A DNA stretch of 64,000 nt from Syntrophaceae bacterium (GTDB lineage Bacteria > Desulfobacterota > BSN033 > UBA1163): assembly GCA_013388635.1 (NCBI GenBank), contig JACAEX010000067.1:1-64000 (forward strand). Reading direction: 5' to 3'. This document shows, in pieces, positions 59,947 through 64,000 of this stretch. How positions within the stretch are numbered: position 1 is the stretch's first letter; every line of letters starts with the position of its first letter. Below the pieces are notes generated by a model, which worked only from the letters and a program-made list of their open reading frames with translations, ran no database searches and was not told the DNA's origin. A program made the translations under genes and the position numbers.

Positions 59947-61200
59947 TTATCCTGCATCAGGCGCCAGCACTTCTAAGACACTTCGGAAGCTGATCACGCC
60001 TTTCAGATGGTTTCCTTCGTCCACCACAGGGATCGCCCGGAACCCGTACTTTGCAAATGCCTCGACCACCTCATCCTGGTGCTCTTCCAGTTTTACGCTC
60101 ACCACCCTCGGGGCCTGAATTTCAGAGAGGGTTTGGTGGGAGTGGGCTGTGAGGAGATCCCGGATGCTCACCACACCCAGGAGCACCTGCTCTTCGTCTA
60201 TGACGTAGAGGTAGTCGACAATGTCCAGATGGGGGGCCTCTGCCTTCAGCCGGGCCATGGCGGCTTCTACGGTCACATCCGGTGTCAGGCTGAGGTAAGC
60301 CGTGGTCATCAACCCGCCTGCGGTCTCTTCGGGGTGGATGAGGAGCTCCCTCAAATCCTCTGCCTTTTCTTCTTCCATGCCCTCGAGGATCTCCTCGGCC
60401 CTCTCTTCGGGAAGGTCGGCCAGGAGATCGGCAGCATCACTGGGCGACATCTCCTCCACAATATCTGAGGCCTTCTCCACAGGGATTGTCTCGATCAGGG
60501 CCTTCTGAATCTTCGGATCGATCTCCTCCAAGGCCTCGGCAGCGGTTTCCGTATCCAGGGCATGGAAGATGGCCGATCGGTCCCTGCCGCTCAGATCTTC
60601 GATGATATCCGCGAGATCAGCGGGATGGAGATGGGAGAGCCCTTTTTGGGAGACGCTCAATCGAAGGAGGTCGGAGCCGGACAGGAGTTGGACATATTTC
60701 CATGAGATAAATTGATTAGGAAGGTCGTAGGAGAAGAGCCAGCGAAGAATCCGATCCATCACCCCCTCCAGCCCCACCCTTCTCATCAGACCCCGGAACC
60801 CAACGTCGACGTGGACAAGTCTGAGATGGGTGTCGATCCGGAGGAAGTGGAGGTCGTTGACCCTCACCACCTTGGCTCCAAAGGTATCGACGATCTGTTT
60901 ATCCATCACCTCCTCCTGGAGGAGGATGATATCTCTCTCAGGAACGGATGCCTGGAGAGCACGTTGCTCATCTTCGGAGAGGATGAGCTCGGGCTCGATT
61001 CGGACGATCTTATCCCACGGGAGATAGAACCTTTTTCTTCTTCTCCTTGCTCGGGCCACAAGCCCGATGATCATCGGATAGGGCTCTGCCCTCTCGGCAA
61101 CCAGATCGGAGATCCGGCCCACCACCTGGCCGGAAGGGTTATAGACCCTGCGGTTCAGGAAGTCGCTGAAGAAGTAGAAGTCTTTGAGGTTCTGATTCAT
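59947..61200 (-). CDS. PRC-barrel / MgtE N-terminal / CBS-pair soluble regulator
   Basis: 417 aa with no membrane segment. Residues about 10-170: PRC-barrel-like units (RVYNPSGQVVGRISDLVAER). About 185-285: MgtE_N superhelix (HPADLADIIEDLSGRDRSAI, VEEMSPSDAADLLADLPEER). About 300-417: two CBS domains (MTTAYLSLTPDVTVEAAMAR, EHQDEVVEAFAKYGFRAIPV). In MgtE these modules gate a Mg2+ channel; here the channel is missing and an Nramp transporter lies next door. ATG 61200 follows GGAAGGT. Likely a metal-sensing partner of that transporter. Confidence 0.82.
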   Translation of the reverse strand: MNQNLKDFYFFSDFLNRRVYNPSGQVVGRISDLVAERAEPYPMIIGLVARARRRRKRFYLPWDKIVRIEPELILSEDEQRALQASVPERDIILLQEEVMDKQIVDTFGAKVVRVNDLHFLRIDTHLRLVHVDVGFRGLMRRVGLEGVMDRILRWLFSYDLPNQFISWKYVQLLSGSDLLRLSVSQKGLSHLHPADLADIIEDLSGRDRSAIFHALDTETAAEALEEIDPKIQKALIETIPVEKASDIVEEMSPSDAADLLADLPEERAEEILEGMEEEKAEDLRELLIHPEETAGGLMTTAYLSLTPDVTVEAAMARLKAEAPHLDIVDYLYVIDEEQVLLGVVSIRDLLTAHSHQTLSEIQAPRVVSVKLEEHQDEVVEAFAKYGFRAIPVVDEGNHLKGVISFRSVLEVLAPDAG

Positions 61201-61292
61201 CAGACCTTCCATCCGTCACAGTTTCACCGTGAACCGTTAAGATTGACCGTGTTGGTTCTTCAGGTACTTTATAGCCGCTTAAAGAAGGAGTG

Positions 61293-62153
61293 TCAAACGG
61301 AAAGTGTTTTGAACTCACCCTCTCTCAGGCCTTGAAGGCCTGCCTTTATCAAACTCAATAACTCGGCCTTCAGGTCTTTAGAGGAATGGACAGGGATGAG
61401 CAGGCATTTGAGTTTCGAATATCCCAGCCTTTCGATCAGCGCCTTGAACTTGCTCTCCACTTCCAATGGATCGATCTCCCTCAGATGGGTGAGAAGCCCG
61501 CGGAGCTCCTCTCGTGTGTATCGCTCCAAAACGTCGTGTTCTCTCAGTTGGATGCGAGACTGAAGGGCATCGATCAACCCTGGATCTCCCGAGATGACGA
61601 AGAGGGTGAGGCTTCGTGGCCTATCCTCTGAAATCTCTCTTCTCTCTCCGATCTTCGGGTCGGCTGGTCTCTCATAATCCAGCTGGTCGAGGATTCGCAG
61701 ATTTCTTATGAAGGTGGCCTGGTTCTCCTTGGAGTGAAACCAATGGGAAGGTATTCCCCTCATCTCTCCCCTGAGAGCGGTTTCCCTCTCCCTGGCCGCT
61801 TTTTGTGCCTCTCTCTGGATCATCGTGAACTCGAATTTGGAGTAACAGTTCTTTGCAATGAATCCAAATTCCAAGACCTCCTTTGCCCGCAGAGGGTCCC
61901 GGCGATAAAACTGGCGATATTTTCCTTGGAGGAGCTGTTCAATCGCCTTGATCTCCGTCAGGCGGCTCCGGATCTCTTTATACATCTCACGGATGTCGAG
62001 GATGATCTCTGGAGGGATGTGCTTCCTTTCGGGGGTGACCAGGAGACACATCTCTTGAAAGTCCTTCACCTTCTCCTTCAGGTAATGATAGTTGTTCTGG
62101 ATGGTCGCCTCTAAGCTTTTGGCGTACCTTTCGCCCGATCCCTTCTCCATCAT
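61293..62153 (-). CDS. Uncharacterised soluble protein (286 aa)
   Basis: I do not recognise the family. The first half is helical with an alternating charged pattern (NNYHYLKEKVKDFQEMCLLV, IKAIEQLLQGKYRQFYRRDP, FTMIQREAQKAARERETALR); the second half has alpha/beta character (LTLFVISGDPGLIDALQSRI, LKCLLIPVHSSKDLKAELLS). No signal peptide or membrane helix. ATG follows GGAG. The gene stands on the same strand as the CBS-Nramp pair, 92 bp upstream of it; a link to that pair is possible but unproven. Confidence 0.6.
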   Translation of the reverse strand: MMEKGSGERYAKSLEATIQNNYHYLKEKVKDFQEMCLLVTPERKHIPPEIILDIREMYKEIRSRLTEIKAIEQLLQGKYRQFYRRDPLRAKEVLEFGFIAKNCYSKFEFTMIQREAQKAARERETALRGEMRGIPSHWFHSKENQATFIRNLRILDQLDYERPADPKIGERREISEDRPRSLTLFVISGDPGLIDALQSRIQLREHDVLERYTREELRGLLTHLREIDPLEVESKFKALIERLGYSKLKCLLIPVHSSKDLKAELLSLIKAGLQGLREGEFKTLSV

Positions 62154-62285
62154 CTATCTCCAAGTTGATTGTACTCCAATCCCGATCTTTTTCCAAGATG
62201 AATCATGAAAATGGGGTCACGACTACGGTGAGCAATTTATTTTCTGGGGAGGAGAAAGGGGATGAAAACATGCTCTGATATTTAA

Positions 62286-62678
62286 TCATTTTCTTAAAGA
62301 AGAGAGACGCCTACGAATGGGATCGTCTGCTGACGGCATGGACAATCCGTTCAGTTCCTCAAGATTAACCCATCGGAGATCCCGACACCCAAGGGGTTTG
62401 AGAAGGCCTCTCTCAATCCTGCACTGATAAGCCAAGAGAAGAATGGGAAAACTGGGATAGGGATGGAAGACGGCCTCAAAGATTCTCCCGACCTCCACCT
62501 CAATATCGAGTTCCTCCTTTAGCTCCCTTCGCAAGGCCACCCTCGGCTCTTCACCCTCTTTCACCTTCCCGCCTGGGAATTCCCAAAGAAGGCCGTGAGC
62601 AGAGCCTTCCTTTCTCTGGGTGACGAGGACTTTTCCATGATCAATGATCACCGCGGCAGCGACGATGAGGGTCTTCAT
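62286..62678 (-). CDS. MutT-type Nudix hydrolase (8-oxo-dGTP diphosphatase-like)
   Basis: 130 aa. AAVIIDHGKVLVTQRKEGSA, then LLWEFPGGKVKEGEEPRVAL and RRELKEELDI, which is the full Nudix box in a MutT context (W-E-F-P-G-G). Removes oxidised nucleotides from the pool; length and motifs match MutT. CTP-pyrophosphatase-like activity is an alternative. No unusual feature. Confidence 0.85.
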   Translation of the reverse strand: MKTLIVAAAVIIDHGKVLVTQRKEGSAHGLLWEFPGGKVKEGEEPRVALRRELKEELDIEVEVGRIFEAVFHPYPSFPILLLAYQCRIERGLLKPLGCRDLRWVNLEELNGLSMPSADDPIRRRLSSLRK

Positions 62679-62741
62679 CCCGTCCCTCTATTCATGTACC
62701 TCTTCAATCCTTTCAGGTTGGTCTTCGTACCCAACCAGATC

Positions 62742-62890
62742 TTGAAATTCCAAATCCCAATAACCAAATCCCAATAACCAAATCCCAAATAATTACCAAT
62801 TCCTAAATGACCAAAAAAACCTACTTCGGTCATTGTTGGAAATTTGGTTATTATTTGATTATGGGTGCTTGGAATTTGGCGCTTATATAA
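62742..62890. repeat. Family B intergenic repeat, copy 4
   Basis: Left arm aaattccaaatcccaataac, with two tandem repeats of aaccaaatcccaa; right arm ggaaatttggttattatttg and gggtgcttggaatttggcgc. It lies between the Nudix gene and nrdG. Confidence 0.65.
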
Positions 62891-62933
62891 CCGAGGTAAA
62901 TCAGGTTTAGCCCTATTTAAAGGGTAGATTTCA

Positions 62934-63614
62934 TTATATCATCCCCTGAACTTCTCTTTCCATCTCCTTCAACACCTTTGGGTCGTAGGGGGGGATCTCT
63001 TTGAAGGACGGGTCGAGCGGATTCTCTGGATTGAAGTTTTGGAGAACGAGTCTTCTGCCAGATCTCAACTGGTTGGCCAGCGTGGAGATGTCTTCCTTCC
63101 GGTGAAGCGCTGGAACGACGGTCATTCTGAACTCATACTCCACCATCCCTCTCTTCAGGATATCGATCGACCTCAAAATGGAGTTGAGATCGATGGGAAG
63201 GCCGGCTGAACGGCGATAGCTAAAGGGATCCAGAGGCGCTTTCACATCCATGGAGACAAAGTCGACCAGCCGAGCCTCGATCAGCTTTTCCAGCATCTCC
63301 GGATTTGAACCATTGGTATCCAATTTGACCATGAATCCGTTTCTTCTTATCTCTTCAATGAGAAAGGGAAGATCCCTGTGAAGCGTGGGTTCCCCACCGG
63401 TTAAGCAGACCCCATCGATCCAGTCTTTAAACGGCTGGATACGGTTCAAAATGTCTTTCAGCGAGATGGAGGAGTACTGCTCCGGAGAGAAGACGAGGGG
63501 GTGGTTATGGCAGTAAGGGCAGCGAAAGTTGCAATGGGGAAGGAAGAGGACAGAGCAGATCTTTCCAGGCCAATCCACGAAGGAAGTCTCCAGAAATCCC
63601 TTGATTTCCGCCAT
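62934..63614 (-). CDS. nrdG: Anaerobic ribonucleotide reductase-activating protein (NrdG2 type)
   Basis: 226 aa radical SAM activase. FVDWPGKICSVLFLPHCNFR precedes CPYCHN, which includes the CxxxCxxC motif, and GVCLTGGEPTLHRD is the SAM-binding GGE. This is the TIGR02495-like branch (IKGFLETSF-x-DWPG). It generates the glycyl radical in class III NrdD. ATG 63614. NrdD itself is presumably beyond the window's right end; the small CxxC protein upstream belongs to the same unit. Confidence 0.85.
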   Translation of the reverse strand: MAEIKGFLETSFVDWPGKICSVLFLPHCNFRCPYCHNHPLVFSPEQYSSISLKDILNRIQPFKDWIDGVCLTGGEPTLHRDLPFLIEEIRRNGFMVKLDTNGSNPEMLEKLIEARLVDFVSMDVKAPLDPFSYRRSAGLPIDLNSILRSIDILKRGMVEYEFRMTVVPALHRKEDISTLANQLRSGRRLVLQNFNPENPLDPSFKEIPPYDPKVLKEMEREVQGMI

Positions 63615-63707
63615 TGTTCTTAGAGATAGTTAGAGATAAAAGATGATCGGGATGATGGATTCGTCAACGCTGAAGAGTCCGATCATAATCGCCAGTGAGT
63701 CACACCC

Positions 63708-63977
63708 TCACGAGTTGGCTCCGAAGAGGACCTGCTTCACCTCCTGAAGGGAGGGGACCACCCCTCTCCAGCTTATCACTTCCCTCTCCTCATCATCCTC
63801 AATAATAATGGATGGGGTGGAGAGGACGCTATAATAGGATGCCTCGGCCAGTCCTTCAATGGTGTCCAGATCATAGTGAAAGACCGGAATCCCCTCTTTC
63901 TTCAGTTCCATACCGATCTCTTTAACCGCCGGACATTTTGGGCATTTCGCCTTGACAAAGATCTTTATCGATCCCAT
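63708..63977 (-). CDS. Glutaredoxin/thioredoxin-like CxxC protein
   Basis: 89 aa. KIFVKAKCPKCPAVKEIGME has the active site CPKC; VLSTPSIIIEDDEEREVISW carries the cis-Pro. Small proteins of this type reduce the class III reductase system (NrdH-like role). ATG 63977 follows GGAGGAG. It precedes nrdG on the same strand by 93 bp. Its reductant specificity is unknown. Confidence 0.75.
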   Translation of the reverse strand: MGSIKIFVKAKCPKCPAVKEIGMELKKEGIPVFHYDLDTIEGLAEASYYSVLSTPSIIIEDDEEREVISWRGVVPSLQEVKQVLFGANS

Positions 63978-64000
63978 CCCTGCTCCTCCAATTCGCCAAG

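Overview
The window is a moderate-GC bacterial chromosome segment. Its gene content suggests an anaerobic, Gram-negative, Desulfobacterota-like (deltaproteobacterial) organism: a CoA/ferredoxin-type 2-oxoacid oxidoreductase, class III ribonucleotide reductase accessory proteins, a twitching-motility ATPase next to recA, a branched-chain-type ABC transporter interleaved with acyl-CoA synthetases, and a sodium-pump decarboxylase membrane module. This lineage is an inference from gene content; no rRNA gene is present to settle it, and I saw no tRNA gene or CRISPR array.

Layout. (1) 0.3-3.9 kb: small OadG-like subunit, OadB sodium-pump subunit, an SLC13/ArsB-type permease and a cytidylate-kinase-like protein with a BON-like tail; then a SERCA-type Ca2+ P-type ATPase. 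(2) 6.9-12.3 kb: purE-tsaC, a secreted PLD-family nuclease, tatD, an isochorismatase-family hydrolase, a CoA-type Nudix hydrolase and a DapA-family aldolase/lyase; the convergent neighbour is an AtoE-type short-chain fatty acid transporter. (3) 14-24.9 kb: thpR-recA-pilT-alaS-gltX-smc, a co-directional informational block. (4) 25.3-34.5 kb: livK-livG-acs-livH-livM-livF-acs, an uptake-plus-activation operon whose substrate is probably a carboxylic acid. (5) 34.8-43.2 kb: priA, a tandem ACT protein, a lytic transglycosylase, a PflX-like radical SAM protein, an uncharacterised PD-(D/E)XK-like protein and polX. (6) 43.3-45.6 kb: two convergent HEPN/MNT toxin-antitoxin-like pairs around an XRE gene that lacks an ordinary start codon. 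(7) 45.6-52.3 kb: an M50 protease, two very small genes (AURKAIP1/COX24-like and an AsnC/RAM-domain protein), then a leaderless-looking XRE-cupin regulator ahead of a four-gene 2-oxoacid oxidoreductase operon in which the ferredoxin subunit is fused to an FAD/NAD(P) reductase. (8) 52.4-58.4 kb: a compositionally distinct, decaying block read as an imported D-malate/tartrate cassette: dmlA-like dehydrogenase, TRAP transporter dctPQM, an enolase-superfamily fragment, a group II intron remnant and a dmlR-like regulator interrupted by an amber codon. (9) 58.5-64 kb, minus strand: Nramp transporter with a soluble PRC-MgtE_N-CBS partner, an unknown protein, a MutT, NrdG and a CxxC glutaredoxin-like protein.

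The strongest pattern not explained by genes is a set of imperfect inverted repeats, about 80-180 bp each, filling the gaps between co-directional genes. At least three word families recur (A: gcacgaaatccgaaa / ttcggatttcg; B: ccaaatcccaataacc / ggtgattggaatttgg; C: tggaatgttggaat / attccattattcc). Some run into coding sequence, giving gltX and the oxidoreductase gamma subunit related C-terminal tails read in the same repeat frame.
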